The translations under genes were made by a program, and so were the position numbers. DNA of 64,000 nt, taken from Pseudomonadota bacterium (lineage in GTDB: Bacteria > Pseudomonadota > Alphaproteobacteria > Azospirillales > Azospirillaceae). Shown here one piece after another: positions 7,801 through 15,733 of this stretch. Below the pieces are notes generated by a model that did no database searches, was not told the DNA's origin, and saw nothing but the letters and a program-made list of their open reading frames with translations. The stretch is from positions 62,001 to 126,000 of the forward strand of contig JAFAFA010000073.1 in the NCBI GenBank assembly GCA_023423695.1. The letters run 5' to 3'. Positions within the stretch are counted from its first letter, which is position 1, and each line of letters begins with the position of its first letter.

Positions 7801-10306
7801 GGGCCAGCCCGCCGCCGAGCGGCCGCTCGCCGAAATGGATGCCGTCGGCGGCGGTCTCGCGTCCCTCGGCAACGGCCAGCGCGCGGGACAGGGTCTCGGC
7901 TTCCTTGCCGGCCTGACAGGCGAAGGCCAATCGGACCGGCCCCTGCCCGCCATCCTCGCTGCGCCGGATGCGCGCGCAAAGCTCCGCCCGGCTGCCGGCG
8001 GCGAACCAGCGCAGGCGCATTGCCGGTGGCTGTACGGCCGGCTCCAAGACACCGCCGCTCTCGACCAGAAGGCCGTCGGCCGCCCCGCCCAGCGCCTCGA
8101 CGCTCACGCGGGCGCGCAGGCGGCCGGCATCCAGCCAGGGTTGGGCGGCGCCGTCTCCGGGCTTCATGCGGCTACGACAGGCGACGACGGCGGCGGCCAC
8201 ATGCAGCAGGCCCGACGCCGCATGGGCATGGCCGAAGCGGCGGGTGATGGGGCTCGCCCCTTGCGGTCCGGCGATGGTGACGTCCGCGTCAGCGGCGGAG
8301 GACAAGTCCAGGATGGCGTGGATCGGCTCGCCGGCGGCCTTGGCGCACTCCACCCGGCGCAGCACCAGGACAACAGCGGCGTCACCGGGGTTGGCGATGT
8401 CTGGGCGCAGGGCGGCCAGGGCGCGCCGGTGCACCGGCTCGCAGGACAGATCGACCGCGCCGACGACCGCTGCGTCCAGTTCCCCCGTCACCAGGGCACG
8501 GGCGGCGATTCGCAGGGACGCGAGCCCCGACAGCTCCTCCGCCGACACCGAATAGCTGGGGCCGCGCCAGTCGAACTGGGCGTTGAAGCGGTTGGCGACG
8601 ATGTTGGGCATGGTGCCGATGACGCCGGCCGCGTTCAGCGGCGGACCGAGATCCACGCTGGCATCCGGGCCGCACAGGTCGGCCAGCCGCACGCCCAGGC
8701 CGCGCCGCGCCACCTCGGCGTCGCAGCCCATGCCCATCAGAACGCCGGTGGTGGCCGTCGGCAGGGCCGGGGCATCGGCGACGGCGCGGGCGACCGCCTT
8801 CATCGCCAGAAGCTGCTGCGGCAGGGCATGCTGCAAATCGGCGGGCGGAACGCGGGTGGCGGCTAGGTCCAGCGTGATGCTGTCCAGGGTGCGCGGGGCG
8901 TCTCCCGCCGGTGCTGCCGCCAGCGCCGCGGCGAAGTCATCGGCGGCGGTGACGGCGGCGAGGCCGACGACGGCCACACGCAACGGCGGCGGGGGAACGG
9001 CAACCGGCACGGAGACGGCGGTGGCTCGCCAGTCCTCCAGCACCAGATGCGCGTTGTTGCCGCCGAAGCCGAAGGCGCTGATGCCGGCGCGGCGCGGCCC
9101 CTCCACGTCCCACGGCTCCGCCCGGTCCAGCAGGCGGAAGGGCGAGGCGCCGATGCAGTCCAGCGGCGCCGCATCGGCATGCAGGGTCGGCGGGCGGATG
9201 CCGGCCGCCATCGCCTGGATCACCTTGACCATGCCGGCCAGACCGGCGGCGGCGATCAGGTGGCCGAGATTGGACTTCAGCGACCCGATCGGCACATCCT
9301 TCAGGCCGGCGAAGACGCGGCCCATGCTGGCGATCTCGGTCGCGTCGCCCAAGGCCGTTCCGGTGGCGTGGCATTCCACCAGCGACACCGATTCCGGTCC
9401 GAAACCCGCCTGGGCATAGGCGGCGGCCATGGCGCGCTCCTGCCCTCCGGCGTCGGGAACGAGGAAGCCGCGGCTGCGCCCGTCGTTGGACAGACCGATG
9501 CCGCGGATGACGCCGAGAATGCGGTTGCCGTCGCGCACCGCGTCCTCCAGCCGCTTCAGCACCACGCAGGCCGCACCCTCGGCGGGGATCAGCCCATCGG
9601 CTTCGCGGTGGAACGGCCGGCTGCGGCCGGTGGGGCTGAGCGCGTTAAGCGCGGTGAAGCCCATATGGAGGAACAGGTCGTCGCCGCGGTTGACGCCCGC
9701 CGCGATCATCAGGTCGGCGTGTCCGTCATGCAGCTGGTCGCAGGCCAGCTTGACGGCATAGAGCGAGGAGGCGCAGGCGGCATCCAGGCAGAAGGCCGGC
9801 CCCTGCAGGCCCAATGCTCGGGCGGCCAGCTGCGCCGGCAGACCCGACGAGAAACGGTTTGCCGGCTTCGGTCCATCCCGGTCCAGCCAGACCGCCTCGG
9901 CATAGGCGCTGAGGCTGGCGGTGGGATAGGACAGGTTGCCGGCGATCAGACCGCAGCGCCCGCGCGGCGTGACGTCCAGCCCGGCTTCGCGCAACGCTTC
10001 GCGCCCGCTGTGGACCAGCCAGAGCACCAGCGGGTCGAGCCCGGCCAACTCCTCCGCCGGGCAGGCGAAGCCGTCGGGATCGAAGACGGCGTCGAAGCCC
10101 TGAACATAGCCGCCCCGGTCGGTTGCGGAGCGCTCGGCCGCCAGCGGCGACAGAGCCTTTGCGGTATCGACGCGCCAGACGCCCGGCGGCACCGGGCGCA
10201 GCAAATCCCGCCCCTCGACGACGGCCTGCCAAAGCTCCGCCGGGCAGAGGGCACCCGGCAGCACACAGCCGTGGCCGATGATGGCGATGGGCGGGAACCG
10301 GCTCAT
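1865..10306 (-). CDS. Pfa-type lipid/polyketide synthase: KS-CLF-AT-DH-DH-PSDH-PPTase-like-acyltransferase
   Basis: This 2813-residue megasynthase has these domains in order. Ketosynthase, 1-425 (DAACASS, active C178, plus VECHATGT and KSNLGH). KS-like chain-length factor, 440-755, with SAEELSG in place of the Cys motif. Acyltransferase, 830-1150 (GLSSG, S919). Pro/Ala linker containing a translated REPIN (about 1297-1335). Four FabA-type hot-dogs, 1380-2130, of which the second and fourth keep the catalytic His (H1641 in GHFKNDPCMPG, H2026 in AHFFQDPVQPG). PKS double hot-dog dehydratase, about 2140-2400 (WLGDH). PPTase-like segment, about 2415-2500 (ARAIAAKEHAAAQLG). PlsC/LPLAT-type acyltransferase, 2500-2790 (NHQVAVE with H2558, and HAEGTRS with E2645). 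It merges PfaC and a PfaB-like AT and adds three modules. ATG overlaps the upstream stop by 4 bases (ATGA), so translation is probably coupled. Product unknown. Confidence 0.88.
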   Translation of the reverse strand: MSRFPPIAIIGHGCVLPGALCPAELWQAVVEGRDLLRPVPPGVWRVDTAKALSPLAAERSATDRGGYVQGFDAVFDPDGFACPAEELAGLDPLVLWLVHSGREALREAGLDVTPRGRCGLIAGNLSYPTASLSAYAEAVWLDRDGPKPANRFSSGLPAQLAARALGLQGPAFCLDAACASSLYAVKLACDQLHDGHADLMIAAGVNRGDDLFLHMGFTALNALSPTGRSRPFHREADGLIPAEGAACVVLKRLEDAVRDGNRILGVIRGIGLSNDGRSRGFLVPDAGGQERAMAAAYAQAGFGPESVSLVECHATGTALGDATEIASMGRVFAGLKDVPIGSLKSNLGHLIAAAGLAGMVKVIQAMAAGIRPPTLHADAAPLDCIGASPFRLLDRAEPWDVEGPRRAGISAFGFGGNNAHLVLEDWRATAVSVPVAVPPPPLRVAVVGLAAVTAADDFAAALAAAPAGDAPRTLDSITLDLAATRVPPADLQHALPQQLLAMKAVARAVADAPALPTATTGVLMGMGCDAEVARRGLGVRLADLCGPDASVDLGPPLNAAGVIGTMPNIVANRFNAQFDWRGPSYSVSAEELSGLASLRIAARALVTGELDAAVVGAVDLSCEPVHRRALAALRPDIANPGDAAVVLVLRRVECAKAAGEPIHAILDLSSAADADVTIAGPQGASPITRRFGHAHAASGLLHVAAAVVACRSRMKPGDGAAQPWLDAGRLRARVSVEALGGAADGLLVESGGVLEPAVQPPAMRLRWFAAGSRAELCARIRRSEDGGQGPVRLAFACQAGKEAETLSRALAVAEGRETAADGIHFGERPLGGGLALVFTGAAAAYEGMGRELFLSMPDVGRAVTARFPILAHAAERLYGSAEPLDAMAQLQTCALICQTHAEVSRGVLGLRPQAVMGLSSGETNALFAAGVWSDMGAMFAEIDASGIYGRHLTGDCLAASQSWGQAGAADWRNWRLLAPIAEVEAALEGLPRVSITIVNAPQDCVIGGDADSCRQVIARIGAHRALPLGQDMVVHCAEMEPCAPVWRRIHSRGTTSPEGIAVYANAFGEAYQPSVELCAEALTRQAMEKVDFPRTIRRAHDDGVRIFVEHGPRNALTRSIAATLAGREHLAVSLDYPGRVPLEQLAHVAAELFAAGQEPAMAEVVRRLERRTTAPPAQPLTFAAHAAPVAVVLGQPMPPAPPLPPVAGLPPPDLAARRPLDEAPEPVPVPEPEPILAIMQPPAMPSTPAPTPVPAADNPIARILARTAELHTGYLKTASDLHRSYLQGFGVPTVTALPLPPGERVGVRGMDGVDSRVTTAAEPPHPNPLPGGERGLSRHLQTEPQTSPTAHPDRPLWDRAQLETLASGKVSDIFGPLFAQQDGYARQVRMPEPPLLLVDRVVSITGEPGSMGLGSIVTETDVTPDSWYLHNDRMPVGLAIESGQADLLLISWLGADFRNRGERVYRLLGCEMTYHEGGLPRVGDTLRYDIHIDGHARMGEVGLFFFHYDCRIGDRLVLSVRNGQAGFFTDQELANSGGVLWSAEDDRPRDGARLDPLPCPSRHRAFTAEQLDLWTAGRAFACFGEGFELAGSHQRTPAIPRGRMRLIDSVSVFEPQGGPWGRGYLRAESHVPADAWFYAGHFKNDPCMPGTLMAEGAVQAVATFMAAGGFTIGRDAWRFEPVPDEPARFVCRGQVIPDAAHHLVYEVFVEEIEDGPTPIVRAALLCSADGFKVFHCRAFAVRMVPDWPLGHGRHALPALAEAPRIVGTRGDVRGDYEALLACAWGAPSLAFGSMYARFDAGRVPRLPGLPYHFMTSVVSVNCPAGEPTVGGTLLVDYAVEPDAWYFARNAAPVMPFCVLMEVLLQPCGWLASYMGFALASTEDLAIRNLDGDAARVMAEVTPADARIRTEATLTRFSRAGGITLIAFKVRAWVDDRPLMELETSFGFFASAALAKQNGLPPLLADEARGIPPASPVVEPRGAKLADGMLRMVDEVTGWWPEGGTGGLGLIRGRQVVDPESWYFKAHFFQDPVQPGSLGVEALLQLLERAMILAGLDTELVAPRFEGAALDVALRWKYRGQVVPTNRTVTTEIEIVRIERDERGILAVARGSLWADDLRIYEVDGLAARLVPGDGGGNGGIRLDLDSAPWLGDHRPTHTAPAVPLTCLADIMAAAAHGGRVVALEDVRVQRWATVPVTLVPEVGPDGCVTLRDGGDTLATGRVIRADAWPSPPQPFAPLEDARSSPCPYAAAELFHGPAFQILSGLHTGSGGASAALDVAKAALVPGPIGPALLDAGLHATPRHAPELWWGEKAAGMLAYPSAIERLSLFGPTPRDGVVRIEVRALSLDAQGRARSRLQWTVGGRVWAEMELADVLFLKGALGNAPALARQAFLRDRRAAPGVRLSRVESGTSRLGAREVAASNWLPGTLESIYGVTGNPSDMARAIAAKEHAAAQLGVHPGAVTVDGDVARCPAAPLNPIPLSVARDGTDWMVTGTLPATPDIAPLKAFWRSRLGTGDWPVEDLFAALAGEFVGQVRVAEPDQLARIRERGALFLGNHQVAVESLTFTLVAAALTGRPILTVAKAEHRHTWLGSLLALSGSAPDLRLPQMMLLFDREDPAAMLGLMEQARDAVRRDGMSIMVHAEGTRSLSCRTPVSRLSGVFLDLAARLEVPIVPVRFVGALPVEPAPERLDFPLGFAPQDIHIGRPLWPDELASLPLAERKRAVLDAINGTGPVVAEERPNEPRPDFEAAVRAMATTRGFSLPRAATLQAVLNAIPSDRPLAGLARRMAMGEGTEDADPWLSALAGWFRTQ
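6303..6416. repeat. REPIN-like GC-rich inverted repeat translated in frame inside the synthase
   Basis: Two arms, 6303-6340 (CCCCTCTCCCCCC then GGGGAGAGGGTTAGGG) and 6380-6416 (CCCCTCACCCCGACCC then TCTCCCCGGGG), are near-reverse complements. Each arm is itself palindromic, so together they look like a mobile REP doublet. On the minus strand the element reads in frame as PLPPGERVGVRG then PHPNPLPGGERG within the Pro/Ala linker between the AT and the dehydratases. Such peptides recur at unrelated sites in Gram-negative proteins because the DNA element inserts. A similar element lies at 25,863-25,969. Confidence 0.8.
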
Positions 10307-13300
10307 GCGGCCCGTCCGACGGCAGATTGTCCGGCGGCGGAACGCCCGATGCAGGAGACGACCACGTCGCCGGCCGGCGGCTGCGCCAGTTCACGCAACA
10401 TGAAGTCGGCACCGTCCGCCGGGGCGATCAGGTCGACGGACATGCGGCGGAAATGCTGTTTCAACGCCGATCCGACCATGCCGCCGTCCCACGGACCCCA
10501 GGCGATGGCCTTGACCGTGCAGCCCGGTCGGCGCGTTGCCTCGGCCCGCGCCACGGCGTTCAGCACGCCGTTGGCCATGGCGTAATCGCATTGCCCGGCA
10601 TTGCCGTGCAGAGAGGCGATGGAGGAGAACAAGCAGATGACGCGCAGCGGATCCTCGCGGGTGGCGGCCAGCAGATTGGCGATGCCCTCCACCTTGGTGC
10701 CGAAGACGGCGTCGAACTGGTCGCGCGTCTTGTCGGCGATGCGCTTGTCGGCCAACACCCCGGCGCCATGGACGATGCCGGAAATCGGCCCGACCTCGGC
10801 ACGGACCGCCGCCAGCGCCTGCGCGACCGACGCCGCGTCACGCACGTCGGCACGGCAATAGCGGACACGCGCGCCGGCCGCTTCCAGCCGCCGGATGGTG
10901 CCGCGGGCCTCGTTGGCGGACAGGATGGCCTTGACCATCGTCTCGATCTCGCGCGGCTGCCTGCCGGCGCCGGGACCGGCGATCACCGCCCGGCGGACGG
11001 TGGCCTCGTCGGCATCCCCGGCGATGCCGGGAATAAGCGGTGCGGCGTTGGGGTCGCTGCGGCCGAGGATGACCAGGGTGGGACGGATGCGGCGGGACAG
11101 CTGCTCCAGAGCCACGGCGGTCACGCCGCGCGCACCGCCGGAAACCACGATCACCGCGCCTTGCTCCAGCGGCAGCGGGCCGTCGGCCGCGTCCTCCTGG
11201 CGCATGGTCCGGACAAGGCGCTTGCCGTCGGCCGCCAGCCGGACCTCCGCATCACCATCGCCGGTGGCGATCTCGGCGGCAAGAGCGCGGGCGAGGTCGG
11301 CAGCGGAGCGGCCTCCCGGTTCCAGCTCGATGGACTTGACCCGCGCCGCCGGCCATTCATGGGCCGCGGTCAGGACAAGGCCGCCCAGCCCCAGCCATGC
11401 CCCGCCGTCCTTCTCGACGGTGACGAAGGCGCCGCCGGTCTTGCCGAAGCGGCCGTCGGCGGCCTTGGCGGCGGCAAGCGCGCGCCAATGCAGGTCGGTG
11501 GCCGAAGCGGCGTCGGCCCCGTCGAGCCCGGCCAGGAACAGCACCGCGTCGTCCTGCCCGCCCGGCAGGTCGGCGATCCGCGCGGCAATGCCCTTGGCCG
11601 ACAGCAGTTTCACCAGTTCGGCGGCCACCCCTGCGGAATCCGGCACAACGGCGACGCTGGTCAGACCGCGCAGCATGTCGGCACCGCCTGCTTTCCGCTC
11701 TTCCAGGACGGAGCAGGTGCGGACGGTGCCTGCCGATAACGCGGGCAGTGCCTGCGTCTGCGGCGCTGGCGTTTGTTGGGCGGCAGGGACGTCGCCCTTG
11801 ATGCGGTCGATCACCGCGCCGACGGTCTTCAGCGCAGTGAATTCGCGCATCTCGACCGAGGCGAGTTCCGGCAGGCGATCGACCAGGGCCGAGAAGATCT
11901 CGACCTGCTTGATCGAATCGATGCCGAGACCGGCCTCAAGCTCCATTTCCGGGCTCAGCATCTCGATGGGATAGCCGGTCTTCTCGGCCACCAGCCCCAT
12001 GAACAGCGCGCCGACGTCGACGGATGGAGCCGCCGGAATTTCCGCCGCCACGGGGGCCGCCACGGGGGCCGCCATGGGCGCCGGTGTGGGGGCCCCGCCG
12101 CCGCTGCGGCTGTCGGCCATGGCGAGAATCTGGCCGATGGTCTTCAGCGCGTTCAATTCGCGCATGTCGGCGTCGCCCAGCGCCGGGATGCGCTCCTGCA
12201 GGGTCGAGAAGATCTCAACCTGCTTGATGGAGTCGATGCCCAGCCCGGCTTCGAGTTCCATCTCCGCCGTCAGCATGTCCACCGGGTAGCCGGTTTTGTC
12301 GGCGATCACCGCCAGCACGATGTCCCTGGCGTCGACCGCGGGCGAAGCCGTGACCGGGGAGGGTGCCGCCACCGGCTGGGGCTTGGCCGCAGCGGCAGGC
12401 CGCGGAGTCACCAGGCCGGGCGCTTGGCTCTGCACCGGCATGACCGGCACTGCCGGCGGCAGGGGCGCAAGCGCCGGCATGGCCGGTGCAGTGACGACCG
12501 GAGCAGCGATGGCGGGCGCGGCCGGCATGATCGGTGCGGCCGGCGCGGTTACCGCCACCTGTTGCGCCGGTACGCCGCTGAGGCTCTGGATCGCCTGACC
12601 GGCGACCGCCAGGAAGGCCTGATGGCTTTCGGCGATGGCGCGCTGGAAGGCGGCATGGGCGTCGGCGACATGGTGATAGATCGTCTCAACCGGCGCGGTC
12701 GCGACGGGGGCGGGCGCCGGCTGCGGAGCGGGAGAGTTCGTGACCATGATCGGAGCTTCTTCGATGGACGGGGAGCGGACTGGAGCCGAGCGGACCGGGG
12801 CGGATGCGGCGGGAGCCGAGGCAACCGGCGCGAGCGGCGCAATGGCCGGGCGCGGCGGGTTGGGCTTCGGCAGCGCGGAGGCCCCGCCCGGCGGTGGATA
12901 GATCTTGCCGAAATTGGCACCGCTGATCTGCACGGCGGCGGGCGATGCGGCCTTCGGCTTCCGTTCTTCGGCGAAGCCGGCCCACAGCGCTTGAAAATCG
13001 ACCGGTACGCCATCCACCGCCAGCGCGCCCAACCCTTCCAGCAGGCAGACGACGCCGTTGGCGCCGCGCCGGTCCAGCGCCACCGACAGATGCGGACGGT
13101 CGCCCAGGCACTGCGCCACCAGACCAGTCAGCACCACACCCGGCCCGACCTCCACGAAGGTCCGGACGCCATCGGCATAAAGCGCCTCCACCGTCTCGCG
13201 AAAGCGGACCGTGCCGGCGATCTGTCCGGCCAGCAGGTCGTGGACCTCGGCAGCGCCATAGGGTGCGGCTGTGAGGTTGGCATAGACAGGGATCGCGAAG

Positions 13301-15666
13301 GAGCCGAACCGGGTGTTATCCAAGACGGCGCGGAAGGTCTCCGACGCCTGCGCCACCACCGGGGAGTGGAAGGCGCTGGCGACCTTGAGCCGGACCACCC
13401 GCAGCCCCTCCGCCTCCAGCAGCGCCGCGGCAGAATCGATTGCTGCCCGCGCACCGGACAGGACAACCTGTTCCGGCCCGTTGTCGTTGGCCAGCACCAC
13501 ATCCAGACCCTGCAGAAGCGGCTCCACCCGCTCGCGCCCGGCGGCGACCGCGATCATGGCGCCGTCGGTGCCGGCTGCCGCCTCTTCCATGCAGCGGGCG
13601 CGCTCGGCGGCGAGGGACAGCGCGGTGTCGCGGTCGAGGACACCGGCGGCGCACAGCGCCGTGATCTCGCCGAAGGAATGGCCGGCGACGGCATCGGCGC
13701 GGACGCCGGCGCGCTCCAGCACCGCCAGCAGAGCGAGGCTCGCCGTCCCGATGGCGGGCTGGGCGTGGATCATGCGGGTGAGGGCCGCTTCCTGCGCCTC
13801 GGTCTCCTCACGGGTGAAGGCGGGCGGCGAGAAAACCACGCGATGCAGCGGCGGCTGACCCGGCGCGGCGGGCAAGGCAGCTTGGCCGTCCCAGACGGCG
13901 CGGGCCTCGTCGAAGGCCACGGCCAGATCGGCACCCATTGCCACATACTGGCTGCCCTGGCCGGGGAACAGGAATGCGACCTTGCCGCCTCCACCCTCGC
14001 CCACCGCCAGACGGATGCCGGGCGCGCTGAAGGCCCCCGTCTGCTTGAGTGCTGTCGCCAACCGCGTTTCGAACTGCCGGGCATCGGCGGCGACGATGGC
14101 GAGGCGGTGGCGCGACCGTGGATCGAAGGCGATCTGGCTGTCGCGGGCGACCGCCTCCAGCCCCTCCGTCTCAACGCGGGTGGCGAGGGCGCGCGCCGCG
14201 TCGGCGAGGGACCGCGCATCGGCGCAACCCACCAGCACGAGCGCGCCGCCCGCCCACAGGCGCGACGCGGCTTGCGGTCCGGTGTATTCCTCCAGCGCCA
14301 CGTGATAGTTGCTGCCGCCGAAGCCGAAGGAGCTGACGGAGGCGCGGCGGGGGCCGTCCGCCTTCACCCAGGGTCGCGCTCGAGTGTTCAGGTAGAAGGG
14401 GCTGCTCTCCAGCTTCAGGCGGCTGTCGGGCCGCTCGACCTTGATGGTGGGCGGCAGCACCTTCTGATGCAACGACAGCGCCGCCTTCAGCAACCCGGCG
14501 GAGCCGGCGGCGGCCTTGGTGTGGCCGATCTGCGATTTGATCGAACCGATGGCGCACCAGGACCCGGCCTCCGCGTCGGATTCCCGGAACACCTGGGTCA
14601 GTGCGGTGAATTCGGCGAGGTCGCCGGCACGGGTGCCGGTGCCGTGGGCCTCAACCAGCTCGACGGTGCGCGGGTCATGGCCGGCATCGGCATAGGCGCG
14701 GCGCAATGCCACCGCCTGCCCTTCCGGCCGCGGCGCGTAGACGCTGGTGGCGCGGCCGTCCGACGAGGAACCGATCCCCCGGATGATGGCGTAGATGCGG
14801 TTGCCGTCGCGCTCGGCATCCTCCAGCCGGCGCAGGGCGAACAGGCCCAGCCCCTCGCCGACGATGGTGCCGTCGGATGCATCGGAGAAGGGTCGGCAAT
14901 CGCCGCTCTTGGACAGGGCCGGCGTCTTGCTGAAGCACATGTACATGAAGATGTCGTTCAGGGCGTCGACGCCGCCGCTGATGACCATGTCGGAATGGCC
15001 CAGCTCCAGCTCGTTCATCGCCATCAGCAGCGCCGAAAGCGAACTGGCGCAGGCGGCATCCACCACGCAGTTGGTGCCGCCGAGGTCGAGCCGGTTGGCG
15101 ATGCGCCCCGCCACCACATTGCCGAGCACGCCGGGGAAGCTGCTTTCCTGCCACTCCACGTACTGCGAGGAGATGCGGTCGCAGATCGCCGTCACCTCGT
15201 CCTCCGGCAGGCCGGCCTCGCGCAGTGCCTTGACCCAGACCGGCCGCTGCAGCCGCGCGCCCATGGTCCCCACCAGTTCGGTGGCGGACGCCACGCCCAG
15301 GACGATGCTGGTCCGGCTGCGGTCGATGTCGCGGAACTGCGTGCGACAGGCCTCGTCCAGCGTCTCCTTGGCGACGATCAGCGCCAGAAGCTGCGCGGTG
15401 TCGGTGGCGCTCAGCGCCTGCGGCGGAATGCCGAACTCCAGCGGATCCAGCGTGGCCGGCGGCAGGAAGGCGCCGCGCCGGCAATAGGTCTTGTCCCGCG
15501 CGGTGGGGTCGGGGTCGTAGAAATCCTCCACCAGCCAATGGGTGGCGGGCACGTCGCCGATGCAGTCCCGGCCGGCGAGGATGTCGCGCCAGAAACCATG
15601 GGTGGTGCCGGAACCCGGAAACATGGCGCCGATGCCGACGATCGCGATGGGGTGGCGGTTCTTCAA
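10303..15666 (-). CDS. pfaA: Pfa synthase subunit A-like: KS-AT-ACP-ACP-KR
   Basis: The product is 1787 residues. Ketosynthase about 1-450 (VVDAACASS, C206; VEAHGTGT; IKSQIGH). Malonyl-type acyltransferase about 555-870 (LFPGQGSQY, GHSFGE with S664). An Ala/Pro-rich linker follows to about 1110. Two acyl carrier proteins each carry LGIDSIKQVEIFS, with phosphopantetheine serines S1146 and S1251. The ketoreductase spans about 1310-1787 (VVSGGARGVTAVAL, NAGQCDYAMANGVLNA). EPA/DHA synthases usually have four to nine tandem ACPs, so two is few. The first codon called is TTG with no obvious Shine-Dalgarno; the conserved PIAIVGIG starts at residue 6, so the true start is close by. It is the middle gene of the operon, 67 bases after PfaD. 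Confidence 0.88.
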   Translation of the reverse strand: MKNRHPIAIVGIGAMFPGSGTTHGFWRDILAGRDCIGDVPATHWLVEDFYDPDPTARDKTYCRRGAFLPPATLDPLEFGIPPQALSATDTAQLLALIVAKETLDEACRTQFRDIDRSRTSIVLGVASATELVGTMGARLQRPVWVKALREAGLPEDEVTAICDRISSQYVEWQESSFPGVLGNVVAGRIANRLDLGGTNCVVDAACASSLSALLMAMNELELGHSDMVISGGVDALNDIFMYMCFSKTPALSKSGDCRPFSDASDGTIVGEGLGLFALRRLEDAERDGNRIYAIIRGIGSSSDGRATSVYAPRPEGQAVALRRAYADAGHDPRTVELVEAHGTGTRAGDLAEFTALTQVFRESDAEAGSWCAIGSIKSQIGHTKAAAGSAGLLKAALSLHQKVLPPTIKVERPDSRLKLESSPFYLNTRARPWVKADGPRRASVSSFGFGGSNYHVALEEYTGPQAASRLWAGGALVLVGCADARSLADAARALATRVETEGLEAVARDSQIAFDPRSRHRLAIVAADARQFETRLATALKQTGAFSAPGIRLAVGEGGGGKVAFLFPGQGSQYVAMGADLAVAFDEARAVWDGQAALPAAPGQPPLHRVVFSPPAFTREETEAQEAALTRMIHAQPAIGTASLALLAVLERAGVRADAVAGHSFGEITALCAAGVLDRDTALSLAAERARCMEEAAAGTDGAMIAVAAGRERVEPLLQGLDVVLANDNGPEQVVLSGARAAIDSAAALLEAEGLRVVRLKVASAFHSPVVAQASETFRAVLDNTRFGSFAIPVYANLTAAPYGAAEVHDLLAGQIAGTVRFRETVEALYADGVRTFVEVGPGVVLTGLVAQCLGDRPHLSVALDRRGANGVVCLLEGLGALAVDGVPVDFQALWAGFAEERKPKAASPAAVQISGANFGKIYPPPGGASALPKPNPPRPAIAPLAPVASAPAASAPVRSAPVRSPSIEEAPIMVTNSPAPQPAPAPVATAPVETIYHHVADAHAAFQRAIAESHQAFLAVAGQAIQSLSGVPAQQVAVTAPAAPIMPAAPAIAAPVVTAPAMPALAPLPPAVPVMPVQSQAPGLVTPRPAAAAKPQPVAAPSPVTASPAVDARDIVLAVIADKTGYPVDMLTAEMELEAGLGIDSIKQVEIFSTLQERIPALGDADMRELNALKTIGQILAMADSRSGGGAPTPAPMAAPVAAPVAAEIPAAPSVDVGALFMGLVAEKTGYPIEMLSPEMELEAGLGIDSIKQVEIFSALVDRLPELASVEMREFTALKTVGAVIDRIKGDVPAAQQTPAPQTQALPALSAGTVRTCSVLEERKAGGADMLRGLTSVAVVPDSAGVAAELVKLLSAKGIAARIADLPGGQDDAVLFLAGLDGADAASATDLHWRALAAAKAADGRFGKTGGAFVTVEKDGGAWLGLGGLVLTAAHEWPAARVKSIELEPGGRSAADLARALAAEIATGDGDAEVRLAADGKRLVRTMRQEDAADGPLPLEQGAVIVVSGGARGVTAVALEQLSRRIRPTLVILGRSDPNAAPLIPGIAGDADEATVRRAVIAGPGAGRQPREIETMVKAILSANEARGTIRRLEAAGARVRYCRADVRDAASVAQALAAVRAEVGPISGIVHGAGVLADKRIADKTRDQFDAVFGTKVEGIANLLAATREDPLRVICLFSSIASLHGNAGQCDYAMANGVLNAVARAEATRRPGCTVKAIAWGPWDGGMVGSALKQHFRRMSVDLIAPADGADFMLRELAQPPAGDVVVSCIGRSAAGQSAVGRAA

Positions 15667-15733
15667 GGCGGTCTCGGATGTTCGGAGGGGGATAGGGGCG
15701 GAAGCGCGCTCGAAAGCCGGGCCTTTTGCAGGA

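Noticed and set aside
2195..8866. A 2223-codon plus-strand open frame opposite the megasynthase
   Set aside because: It is the antisense shadow of a GC-rich gene. The translation is rich in Arg, Gly, Gln and His with no domain motifs, while the minus strand has complete conserved domains.
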